The translations under genes and the position numbers were made by a program. 6,702 bases of DNA from assembly GCA_003566395.1 (NCBI GenBank), contig PXDL01000475.1, positions 1 through 6,702 on the forward strand, read 5' to 3'. The notes under the pieces were generated by a model, which had not been told where the DNA came from, did not search any database, and worked only from the letters and a program-made list of their open reading frames with translations. Every line of letters starts with the position of its first letter. The first letter of the stretch is position 1. Source of the stretch: Balneolia bacterium (GTDB lineage Bacteria; Bacteroidota; Rhodothermia; Balneolales; Cyclonatronaceae). This document shows, in pieces, positions 1 through 5,619 of the stretch.

Positions 1-779
1 AGATGTTCCAGAAAGATTATCGAACTCTGTTTGGTAAGGATGTCCCCGAGCCCCGAACTTTCAATGGCGTAACTCGTATCGCCATGCATCAGGCGGAACT
101 CCGAATCTTGGAACCCACCCTGGGTGGTTTCGGGCTTTCGGGTGACAAGGTCATTCCAGATCGTGTGATTAATGCCCCGCTGGGGAAGCTTACCCACTTC
201 ATCGCCGCCTACTTCTCAGGAGATGGGTGGACAGATAGGATGGGTATGCACATCACTTCGAAGTCTGAACAAGTTTGCAGAGCGTTCAAGCGCATGCTCC
301 TTCGGTTCGGTGTTCTGTCTACCGTTCACAGCAGGAGTACAAACGAGGAAACCTACTGGACCGTTTCGGTGTGTTCGCGACCAGACGTAGAAAGCCTTTC
401 GTTTGCGATTACTCCATACGTTACGGAGTACAAGAGGTCCCAGATGCGTCGCTTTGATAGAAATAGAACTAAGGCGGGTCACCTTGGAGTTCCTGGGTCA
501 ATCTTCGCCGAGGAAGTAGCTAGGCGCGCACTGGTAACTGGTCGGTCTATGCGCAACCTCGGTGTCGATAGCGGGTCAGAACTCAGTAGGGGGATGATTT
601 CCAAAGCGCATATCGCAAGCAGGGTTTTCTCTGAGAAGCTACACGACATAGAGCGTGGCGATCTTATTTGGGATGTCATCGAGTCAATCGAGTACGTTGG
701 AGAGAAGGAGTGCTATGACTTCTCTATGGCAGACGAGAGCAGTCCATACGCCGTAGTCGAGGATGTTCTTACCCACAAC
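1..779 (+). mobile_element. Intein in DnaE, C-terminal part, with LAGLIDADG homing endonuclease
   Basis: Protein-splicing element inside the polymerase gene; its N-terminal end lies upstream of the window. The second LAGLIDADG motif is FIAAYFSGDG at residues 66-75 (D74 probably catalytic), preceded by the block D-like IPDRVINAP (51-59). The splicing domain's block F is ECYDFSMADESSPYAVV and block G is VEDVLTHN, ending at the terminal Asn (codon 777-779). Ser follows as the +1 nucleophile, and the polymerase then resumes with IGKK. Block F:4 is Asp, as in ordinary inteins, but the mechanistic class cannot be set because the first residue is not visible. The insertion site is not the YGFN position used by the cyanobacterial split DnaE intein; that motif is intact about 45 residues downstream. 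The endonuclease would spread the intein into intein-free dnaE alleles. Confidence 0.92.
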
Positions 780-1976
780 TCCATCGGCAAGAAGCAGATG
801 GATAAGATTGGTCTGTTCCGTGAGAAGTTTGTAGAAGGTTGCCGCAATACTCACAATGTGGATGCGAAGTTGGCAAATAAGATTTACTCAGACATTGAGT
901 ACTTCGGTGGTTATGGTTTCAACCTGGCTCACGCAGCTTCCTACGCTATGGTCAGTTACATCACGGCATACCTTAAGTTCAACTATCCAGCTGAGTACAT
1001 GGCTGCACTACTGACTTCAGTAGACAACAAAGAGAAGGCAGGCCCTTACCTCAACGAGTGTCGCAACATGGGCATCAATGTGTTGCCTCCGTCTATCAAT
1101 AAGTCATTCTCCGAGTTCAAGGTAGAATCCGACGACACAATCCTGTTCGGACTAAACTCCATCAATGGCATTGGGCCTGCTGTTGTCCGTGCAATCATGG
1201 ACTCTCGTACCGAAGAGCCATACACAAGTGTCTATGATTTCATGCGGCGAACTAACCCTGATGTGCTGAATAAGGCGACACTAGAACACCTATTCAGTTC
1301 GGGGGCATTTGATGAATTAGTTCCAGAGCAAGAAGATTCACCAATCAGTCGTGACCAGAAGATGGACATGCTAGATGCAGAACGAGATGAGCTGGGCCTC
1401 TACATCACAGAGCATCCCCTGGTAGGTGTGTGGCACACTATTGAGTCAAACCTCACTACATCCATAGATGGGCTTGAAGAAGCATCTGATGGAGAGACTG
1501 TTTCTGTAGGCGGGATTCTTGCGAAGGTCACATCTAAGACCACACGCAAGGGCGACAAGATGTTCGTCTTAACGCTAGAAGACATGACCGGGAACGTAGA
1601 AGTATTGGTGTTTCCTAGAGCAGTTGGTGACCACAAGTTCAACGAAGGAGATATTGTAGTCATCACCGGACGGGTTTCTCAGGAGGGAGATGATGAACAC
1701 GTCATCAGTAAGGTATTCTTTTCCAGTATGTCGAAGCCGCAAGTGCCGCAGTTCGGGTCTGGTGAGCCGCTCATTTTGGGTCTGACAGCTAAGCCTGACT
1801 ATGGTATTATCAAGAGGATGAAAGAGTTGATACATAAGCACCCAGGCGATTGCCCGGTTTACATCAACTACAACGAAGAGGATGGCACTACAATCTCTCT
1901 AAGATTTAAGAGACCAGCCAACCGTAAAATCCAAGAAGAGCTACAGATGCTAGGAAGGACAGTGTCACATGTATAA
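1..1976 (+). CDS. dnaE: DNA polymerase III alpha subunit (DnaE), C-terminal part, interrupted by an intein; 5' end outside the window
   Basis: Replicative C-family DNA polymerase, partial at the 5' end. The first in-frame ATG at base 3 is not a start, because the visible protein opens inside an intein. Counting from that Met, residues 1-259 are intein and 260-657 are the C-terminal 398 residues of the polymerase. Seen in the polymerase part: SIGKKQMDKIG (equivalent to the family's LRRAxGKK segment), FGGYGFNLAHAASYA (301-315, the conserved 'F.GYGFN.SHAAAYA' block), YPAEYMAALLTS, a helix-hairpin-helix near 380-395 (GLNSINGIGPAVV), GLYITEHPL, an OB-fold around 499-560 (VSVGGILAKV...VEVLVFPRAV), and a C-terminal domain ending in HPGDCPVYINY. 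The catalytic Asp residues lie upstream of the window. The segment between SGAFDEL and ERDELGLY is only about 20 residues, much shorter than in E. coli. The stop overlaps the next gene by 8 bases. Identification is firm; the product probably copies the phage genome. Confidence 0.95.
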   Translation, partial: MFQKDYRTLFGKDVPEPRTFNGVTRIAMHQAELRILEPTLGGFGLSGDKVIPDRVINAPLGKLTHFIAAYFSGDGWTDRMGMHITSKSEQVCRAFKRMLLRFGVLSTVHSRSTNEETYWTVSVCSRPDVESLSFAITPYVTEYKRSQMRRFDRNRTKAGHLGVPGSIFAEEVARRALVTGRSMRNLGVDSGSELSRGMISKAHIASRVFSEKLHDIERGDLIWDVIESIEYVGEKECYDFSMADESSPYAVVEDVLTHNSIGKKQMDKIGLFREKFVEGCRNTHNVDAKLANKIYSDIEYFGGYGFNLAHAASYAMVSYITAYLKFNYPAEYMAALLTSVDNKEKAGPYLNECRNMGINVLPPSINKSFSEFKVESDDTILFGLNSINGIGPAVVRAIMDSRTEEPYTSVYDFMRRTNPDVLNKATLEHLFSSGAFDELVPEQEDSPISRDQKMDMLDAERDELGLYITEHPLVGVWHTIESNLTTSIDGLEEASDGETVSVGGILAKVTSKTTRKGDKMFVLTLEDMTGNVEVLVFPRAVGDHKFNEGDIVVITGRVSQEGDDEHVISKVFFSSMSKPQVPQFGSGEPLILGLTAKPDYGIIKRMKELIHKHPGDCPVYINYNEEDGTTISLRFKRPANRKIQEELQMLGRTVSHV

Positions 1977-2574
1977 GTTGTGTCCTAATTGTGATGTAGA
2001 AAAATCTCATGAGAATTTCAACAAGGACAAATCTAAACGTGATGGCTTTTGTTCCTGGTGTCGAGAGTGTTCTTCTACTCGGGCCTCCGAGTGGCGTAAG
2101 AAAAACGCGGCAAGAAATTTAGAACTCAAACGTAATTGGCAGAAAAAGAATAGAGGCAAGATTAATCAAGAAAATAAAGAAGCAGCAGCAAAGATTAAAA
2201 CAAAAGTTATAGATTTCTTTGGCGGCTGCTGCAAATTGTGTGGCGGGATAGAAAATCTTACTCTTGATCACCCAAATAAAGATGGGTTGCGACACAGAGA
2301 AGAGATAAATGTCGGAGCTGGATTACCTTTCTATCGATTCTTGCTAAAAAATAACTTCGATACAAATGTATATGATATACGAGTTCTGTGCAATGTATGT
2401 CATGGGATTGCTGATAGGGATATGAGTTGTATTTTATCCGAATCGCAAGTAAAATCAATTAGAGAAAGATACACTACAGAAGATATATCCCAGCGAAAGT
2501 TGGCAGAAGAATTCGAAGTAAGCGTAGGCACAATCAATCAGGTATTGCATCACAAACTATGGAGAACAGTATGA
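1969..2574 (+). CDS. HNH endonuclease with N-terminal zinc finger and C-terminal helix-turn-helix
   Basis: A 201-aa free-standing endonuclease, probably a homing enzyme. Three parts are visible. First, an N-terminal treble-clef-like zinc finger: CPNC at 5-8 and C28/C31/C34, with the typical 'F.k......DGf..WCreC' spacing. Second, a central HNH core: C88..C91, the DH pair D100-H101 in LTLDHPNKDG, and CNVCH at 141-145, with the two Cys pairs forming the structural zinc site. Third, a C-terminal helix-turn-helix (about 154-201: SQRKLAEEF then SVGTINQVL) of the kind that gives DNA specificity to such nucleases. AGGAAGGA (1952-1959) sits 9 bases before the ATG. The start overlaps the dnaE stop by 8 bases, and the stop overlaps the next start as ATGA. 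Two sampled 60-base lines have 23% and 37% GC, against 50% for a dnaE line, suggesting later arrival. A host-interference nuclease is possible but less likely. Confidence 0.9.
   Translation: MYKLCPNCDVEKSHENFNKDKSKRDGFCSWCRECSSTRASEWRKKNAARNLELKRNWQKKNRGKINQENKEAAAKIKTKVIDFFGGCCKLCGGIENLTLDHPNKDGLRHREEINVGAGLPFYRFLLKNNFDTNVYDIRVLCNVCHGIADRDMSCILSESQVKSIRERYTTEDISQRKLAEEFEVSVGTINQVLHHKLWRTV
2561..2564 (+). promoter_or_regulatory. Ribosome binding site fixing the start of the next gene at 2571
   Basis: GGAG lies 6 bases before ATG 2571. The alternative in-frame ATG at 2559 precedes this GGAG and has no comparable site upstream (its context is ATTGCATCACAAACT). The site lies inside the last codons of the HNH gene, which fits translational coupling. 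Confidence 0.7.
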
Positions 2575-2993
2575 CCTATTCAGGTTCTAAATGGGAAAAC
2601 CCGAGTACTTTGCCATGTTGGAGTACGTGTAGTTCATGCTTCCGTTGTGAAGACAAGGGAAAGTATGCAAAGTGTAATCGCTGCAGCGGACGACACGACA
2701 CCGATGCTCAACGAGACCCTTACGATATTGATGATCGTTGTCGGTGCAAGGAGGGCATCCTCCAATACCGCCTGCAGACAGGGCAAATGATTCAGCGCAG
2801 GTTCTATTCAGACCCATTCGCTGGCAAAGTTGTCACGGATTCTGTGGACCAGGATGAGATTGAATGGAACCAGTACGTAGACGAGCAGCGCGAAAGAATG
2901 GATGACCCGAATTTTGATCCTATCCAGTTTGATGATGGCACCTCAACTAAGGACTTCATCGACAGAGCAAGGAGAGGCAATGGCGCTGCCTGA
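2571..2993 (+). CDS. Cys-rich putative zinc-binding protein (140 aa)
   Basis: Function not recognised. The start at 2571 is chosen because GGAG precedes it by 6 bases and because it forms an ATGA overlap with the HNH stop; the ATG at 2559 would add only four residues. The first 60 residues hold eight cysteines (16, 20, 23, 26, 35, 38, 57, 59), spaced x3, x2, x2, x8, x2, x18, x1, enough for two zinc sites. Trp at 8 and 17 and His at 42 are nearby. The C-terminal half is acidic and hydrophilic (DQDEIEWNQYVDEQRERMDDPNFDP) with no membrane segment, and the tail is basic (DRARRGNGAA). A nucleic-acid or protein adaptor role within the replication module would be a guess from zinc content and position. 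The coding call rests on length, start signal and tight packing between neighbours. Confidence 0.82.
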   Translation: MTYSGSKWENPSTLPCWSTCSSCFRCEDKGKYAKCNRCSGRHDTDAQRDPYDIDDRCRCKEGILQYRLQTGQMIQRRFYSDPFAGKVVTDSVDQDEIEWNQYVDEQRERMDDPNFDPIQFDDGTSTKDFIDRARRGNGAA

Positions 2994-3255
2994 GAATGTC
3001 GAGCATTATGCAATACCAATGGAGAGAGTAAAGCTTGAAGTCCACACTCAACCGAACGGCAACAAGAACTATTGGTTGTTCTCTTCGGTCGCAGCTATAG
3101 AACTGATGAAGGAAGATATAGGTGAACTTGGCCAGTTACTGGTCAGTTATGACGAAGAAGAAATCAATAGAAGTAAGCTCAGGATGAAGCGGGCTTTCTG
3201 GGTACTATGTCCCCTAGTGTTCATTTTTGTCGGATACATGATAGGAGTAAGCTGA
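2980..3255 (+). CDS. Small protein with one C-terminal transmembrane helix (91 aa)
   Basis: Function not recognised. ATG 2980 is preferred: GGAGAGG (2971-2977) lies just upstream, whereas the longer in-frame reading from ATG 2902 runs 91 bases into the previous gene. The first 60 residues are soluble-looking and mixed alpha/beta (ERVKLEVHTQPNGNKNYWLF, then the helical SVAAIELMKEDIGELGQLL). A basic stretch (SKLRMKR, 65-71) follows, then a single hydrophobic helix at about 72-90 (AFWVLCPLVFIFVGYMIGV). There is no signal peptide. By the positive-inside rule the N-terminal domain should face the cytoplasm, making this tail-anchored. It overlaps the preceding gene by 14 bases, and its TGA shares one base with the next start (TGATG). 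It may bring a cytoplasmic partner to the membrane; which one is unknown. Confidence 0.82.
   Translation: MALPENVEHYAIPMERVKLEVHTQPNGNKNYWLFSSVAAIELMKEDIGELGQLLVSYDEEEINRSKLRMKRAFWVLCPLVFIFVGYMIGVS
3243..3247 (+). promoter_or_regulatory. Ribosome binding site for the start at 3255
   Basis: AGGAG lies 7 bases before ATG 3255 and inside the membrane-anchored gene. It selects 3255 over the in-frame ATG at 3207, which lacks such a site and would overlap the upstream gene by 49 bases. Confidence 0.7.
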
Positions 3256-3434
3256 TGCACACAGATGACGATTTCATGGAGATGGGTTCACTCATCCCCC
3301 TTAAGGATGGGTGGTACCTAGACACTGAAACCAACACTAAGTTTCGTCTTGACGAGGATGGCAACCCGGTAGATGCGCTTGGCCTTCCGGCATTCGAGGA
3401 GTTGTTCGGAGGCGATGATGTGTCAGGCCTATAA
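3255..3434 (+). CDS. Very acidic small protein (59 aa), function unknown
   Basis: Start at 3255 is set by AGGAG 7 bases upstream and the TGATG junction with the previous gene. The product has 15 Asp/Glu against 3 Lys/Arg (net about -12 over 59 residues). It opens with a DDD run and contains a likely beta-hairpin stretch (LKDGWYLDTETNTKFRLDEDG). There are no cysteines, no membrane segment and no known motif. The charge recalls small phage proteins that bind or mimic nucleic-acid partners, but nothing more specific can be seen. The last 17 bases overlap the start of the next small gene in another frame. Confidence 0.75.
   Translation: MHTDDDFMEMGSLIPLKDGWYLDTETNTKFRLDEDGNPVDALGLPAFEELFGGDDVSGL
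3408..3412 (+). promoter_or_regulatory. GGAGG ribosome binding site for the 39-aa gene
   Basis: A full GGAGG is followed by ATGATG. The second ATG (3418) has 5 bases of spacing, while the first (3415) has only 2, so 3418 is the better start. The site lies within the 3' end of the acidic-protein gene. Confidence 0.65.
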
Positions 3435-3537
3435 GCATCAGGATTTGAAGCTTGGTGATGACCATAGGTGGAGTTGCAAAACTTGTGGTCGCCATTGGGA
3501 GTACGGTAGTATTCCCTTGATAATGTTGGAGCAATAG
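3418..3537 (+). CDS. Small zinc-knuckle-like protein (39 aa)
   Basis: A very short gene supported by its signals. GGAGG (3408-3412) precedes ATG 3418 by 5 bases. The frame stays open for 39 codons to TAG 3535-3537, and the nuclease gene starts on the very next base. The product is MCQAYKHQDLKL followed by GDDHRWSCKTCGRHWEYG and a short hydrophobic tail. Cys2, His7, Cys20, Cys23 and His26 could form one zinc site, and the 'W.CKTCGR.W' core is typical of zinc ribbons. Without it there would be a 103-base gap in an otherwise gap-free stretch. It may be the second putative zinc protein of this cluster; function unknown. Confidence 0.7.
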   Translation: MCQAYKHQDLKLGDDHRWSCKTCGRHWEYGSIPLIMLEQ

Positions 3538-5319
3538 ATGAAACTGCAGACGTTGGACGATTTAGATGAATTGGATAAGCTCGCACTCATAAATATGTCT
3601 TACTCACGACTCGACTCTTACGAGATGTGCCCTTCCAAGTACTACTTCACCTATGTGCAGAAAGAGGAGAGAGTCTTTGGCCCTGCTGCCTCTTTGGGGA
3701 ACGTGGTACACGGTGTGCTCGAGGATACTGTCGGGGACACATTGGTTTACGAGGACATGTTGGTTCGTATGGACCATCACCTTGAGATCTACGACCCCGA
3801 CAAGCTTATTGATGAAGAGCTGTTGCGGGCTGGGCGGCAAATGATTCAAGAATTCGTGGACAGACACGAAGAAGATGAGTTTGACATCATCGGTAAGGAG
3901 AAAGAGTTCGACCTTATCATTGGTTCGGCTCTTGTCCGTGGCTTTATCGACCTCGTGACACGAGAGAAGGATGGAACCATTCGTATCACCGACTACAAGG
4001 CACAACCCCTCGATGCTCCGATCCTTACTCCCCATGGTTGGCGTCGAATGAGGGATATCAAGGAGGGAGATGAAGTTATCGGCAGTAACGGAAGTAAGGT
4101 TAATGTGGTGGGGGTATACCCACAAGGGGTTGTGCCCGCATATCGAGTAACTTTTACTGATGGGACCTCTACGGTTTGTTCTGATTCCCATCTTTGGCAA
4201 GCGAGTGACATGAATAAGCCTATGGAGGTGTTATCCACAACTGAGATTCTTGCTCGGGGTTTGCGACGGGGCTCGAACTATAAATTTGCGATACCTACTG
4301 TTGCTCCCGTTGAGTTCGACAAGCAGGCTGAGCTTCCTATTGATCCTTATGTGATGGGAGTCATTCTTGGTGATGGTGGGACAACATCTGGTCGGATTAA
4401 AATCCATGCAGAGGATCAAGAGATTTTAGATCGTGTAGCAGAGTCTCTACCAGAAGGGTTGCGTCTTGTTCTGGATGAGGAAAAGGTTTATAGAATCGCA
4501 TCAATCTCCCAGCGCAACCATCACAAGCAAGCTCTTGACGCCTACGGGCTCACGGGATGTCGTTCATGGGAGAAATTTATCCCAGAAGAGTATCTGCGTG
4601 CCTCGGTTGAGGATCGCTACGCACTTCTTCAAGGGCTTATGGATACGGATGGCGGAACGTCCACCCGTACTACTTTTGTGACCACATCTCCAAGGTTGCG
4701 TGACGGTATTGTAGAGTTATTGCGTTCACTTGGGGGGCTTCCAAGGTGGTCTGAGCACGAATCATATTATCGTAAGGGTGAAGAGAAGATTGTGTGTCGG
4801 ACCAAATATATTGTGAATACGTGCATTAAGGTAAATCCGTTTTATCTCCCCAGAAAGCGAGCGGGGTTTAAGGAGCGTAAGTATAACGATGCCCGCCGGA
4901 TTAAAAGTATTGAGCGTATCCCTGATGTTGAAATGCAATGCATTCGTGTGGAGAATCAAGACGGACTCTATATAACGAATGATTACATTGTGACGCATAA
5001 TAGTGGGAAGTGGGAGGTGGCAGCCAAGAACATCCATTCGAACCTACAGGTGGGACTGTATTCGCTAGCCGCATCAATCATGTACCCGGACACTCCTATC
5101 TATGCGGAGTTGTACTACCTGAGGTCTGGTCGCCGCAAGGGGCATCTTTTCACACCAGAAGATATGGAAGGTGTCTACGAGACAGTACTAGAGAAAGTGA
5201 ATACTATTCTTGATGACAGGAACTTCACTGCCACCGAAGATAGGCGTCCGTGTACTTTTTGTGATTTCGCCAAGACCAAAGCTTGCAAAACCGGTGCCGC
5301 ACGCATGAGGCGCAGATGA
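3538..5319 (+). CDS. Cas4/RecB-family PD-(D/E)XK exonuclease with putative Fe-S cluster, interrupted by a class 3 intein
   Basis: The precursor is 593 aa; removing residues 155-488 leaves a 259-aa nuclease, a usual size for phage Cas4-like exonucleases. GGAG (3528-3531) lies 6 bases before the ATG. Nuclease landmarks: SYSRLDSYEMCPSKYYF (21-37, the RecB/AddB-type entry motif with Cys31), GNVVHGVLE with His58 (motif I), RGFIDLV with Asp138 (motif II), ITDYK with Asp152 and Lys154 (motif III), and after the intein QVGLYSLAASIMYP. The C-terminal PCTFCDFAKTKAC supplies Cys572, 575 and 583. With Cys31 these form the four-Cys pattern that binds 4Fe-4S in AddB and Cas4. Known members resect DNA ends. 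Its place downstream of dnaE fits a role in phage replication or recombination. No cas1, cas2 or repeat array is present, so CRISPR adaptation is not implied. Confidence 0.92.
   Translation: MKLQTLDDLDELDKLALINMSYSRLDSYEMCPSKYYFTYVQKEERVFGPAASLGNVVHGVLEDTVGDTLVYEDMLVRMDHHLEIYDPDKLIDEELLRAGRQMIQEFVDRHEEDEFDIIGKEKEFDLIIGSALVRGFIDLVTREKDGTIRITDYKAQPLDAPILTPHGWRRMRDIKEGDEVIGSNGSKVNVVGVYPQGVVPAYRVTFTDGTSTVCSDSHLWQASDMNKPMEVLSTTEILARGLRRGSNYKFAIPTVAPVEFDKQAELPIDPYVMGVILGDGGTTSGRIKIHAEDQEILDRVAESLPEGLRLVLDEEKVYRIASISQRNHHKQALDAYGLTGCRSWEKFIPEEYLRASVEDRYALLQGLMDTDGGTSTRTTFVTTSPRLRDGIVELLRSLGGLPRWSEHESYYRKGEEKIVCRTKYIVNTCIKVNPFYLPRKRAGFKERKYNDARRIKSIERIPDVEMQCIRVENQDGLYITNDYIVTHNSGKWEVAAKNIHSNLQVGLYSLAASIMYPDTPIYAELYYLRSGRRKGHLFTPEDMEGVYETVLEKVNTILDDRNFTATEDRRPCTFCDFAKTKACKTGAARMRRR
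4000..5001 (+). mobile_element. Class 3 intein (334 aa) with LAGLIDADG homing endonuclease, inserted in nuclease motif III
   Basis: Runs from Ala155 to Asn488 of the precursor. Block A is AQPLDAPILTPHGW, with Ala (or Gln, if the boundary is one codon later) where most inteins have Cys or Ser. Block B is GTSTVCSDSHLW, with His218 at B:10 and Trp220 at B:12. Block F is MQCIRVENQDGLYIT with Cys468 at F:4. Block G is DYIVTHN with Thr486 at G:5, followed by Ser489. Trp B:12, Cys F:4 and Thr G:5 are the signature of class 3 inteins, described for the mycobacteriophage Bethlehem DnaB intein, in which the F:4 Cys attacks the N-terminal junction directly. The endonuclease shows both LAGLIDADG motifs: YVMGVILGDGG (271-281, Asp279) and LLQGLMDTDGG (363-373, Asp371), the second preceded by FIPEEYL. 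Splicing would restore ITDYK-SGKWEV, closely matching the family's DYKTGK. Confidence 0.92.
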
Positions 5320-5462
5320 GGCATCTACCAGAGAGGGGATGTGCAATCATCTATATCAATATGTATGGATTGGCTTGTCGTAGTCATGACATTTGGCTGG
5401 GCATTGATGGGCTGGAGTCGAGAGGGAGGCATAAAAATAAACCTTCTGAGGTTCGAAAATGA
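5316..5462 (+). CDS. Possible small ORF (48 aa), competing with the 5341 reading
   Basis: Starts with an ATGA overlap on the nuclease stop, with GAGG (5307-5310) 5 bases upstream, and ends with an ATGA overlap on the start at 5459. This bookended layout is typical of coupled phage genes. The product (MRHLPERGCAIIYINMYGLA..., ending KPSEVRK) is basic and has no recognisable domain. The same DNA in another frame (5341-5469) encodes a more protein-like membrane segment. Probably only one of the two is real, and the sequence alone does not settle which. Confidence 0.35.
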   Translation: MRHLPERGCAIIYINMYGLACRSHDIWLGIDGLESRGRHKNKPSEVRK

Positions 5463-5469
5463 AAATTAA
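5341..5469 (+). CDS. Possible small single-pass membrane protein (42 aa, GTG start)
   Basis: GTG 5341 follows GAGAGGGG (5331-5338). The 42-codon frame encodes a short polar N-terminus and a likely transmembrane helix (MDWLVVVMTFGWALMGW, residues 9-25). A charged flank (SREGG) and a polar tail (RFENEN) follow. The stop lies 11 bases inside the next gene. A clean hydrophobic segment with flanking charge is not expected from a random frame, so this reading is slightly preferred over the overlapping 5316-5462 frame. Its weaknesses are the GTG start and four ATA codons. Tiny membrane proteins are common in phages; function unknown. Confidence 0.48.
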   Translation: MQSSISICMDWLVVVMTFGWALMGWSREGGIKINLLRFENEN

Positions 5470-5599
5470 TCCTCTGGTATTCAAGAAGAAAGAACAGTTG
5501 CTCAAAGATGTTTATGAGGCCTCGTGTTGCGCTGCCCATAGAGACAACATAATTGACCTCTTAGGGGAATGTGATCACACTCATCCCTGGGAAGATTAG
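5459..5599 (+). CDS. Small protein with Cys/His residues (46 aa), function unknown
   Basis: GAGG (5448-5451) lies 7 bases before ATG 5459 and the frame runs to TAG 5597-5599. The product starts with a basic segment (MKINPLVFKKKEQLLKDVYEA). It continues with SCCAAHRDNIIDLLGECDHTHPWED, which has three Cys and three His that could coordinate a metal, though the spacing matches no family I know. It is helical in character, with no membrane segment. It is the last gene of near-average composition before the GC-rich gene and probably the end of the long plus-strand operon. Confidence 0.6.
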   Translation: MKINPLVFKKKEQLLKDVYEASCCAAHRDNIIDLLGECDHTHPWED

Positions 5600-5619
5600 A
5601 CAAGCGGAAGGAGCGCACA

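Noticed and set aside
2902..2979. N-terminal extension of the membrane-anchored protein
   Set aside because: The extra 26 codons overlap the previous gene fully and lack a good start signal; GGAGAGG points to ATG 2980.
3604..4200. 198-codon open frame on the minus strand inside the nuclease gene
   Set aside because: It is the antisense of a well-supported gene whose domains and intein blocks are clear on the plus strand; the antisense protein shows no motif and its start lacks a convincing ribosome site.
3538..5319. Cas4-like nuclease as part of a CRISPR adaptation system
   Set aside because: No cas1, cas2, repeat array or leader is present; phages commonly carry Cas4/RecB-family exonucleases for replication and recombination.
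5570..5579. Perfect 10-bp palindrome TGTGATCACA before the GC-rich gene
   Set aside because: It lies inside the coding sequence of the 46-aa gene and is not aligned with a promoter; a 10-bp palindrome can occur by chance.
5553..5581. Possible promoter TTGACC-N17-CACACT for the GC-rich gene
   Set aside because: The -10 lacks the first T and agrees poorly with consensus, and the site lies within a coding region; too weak to annotate.
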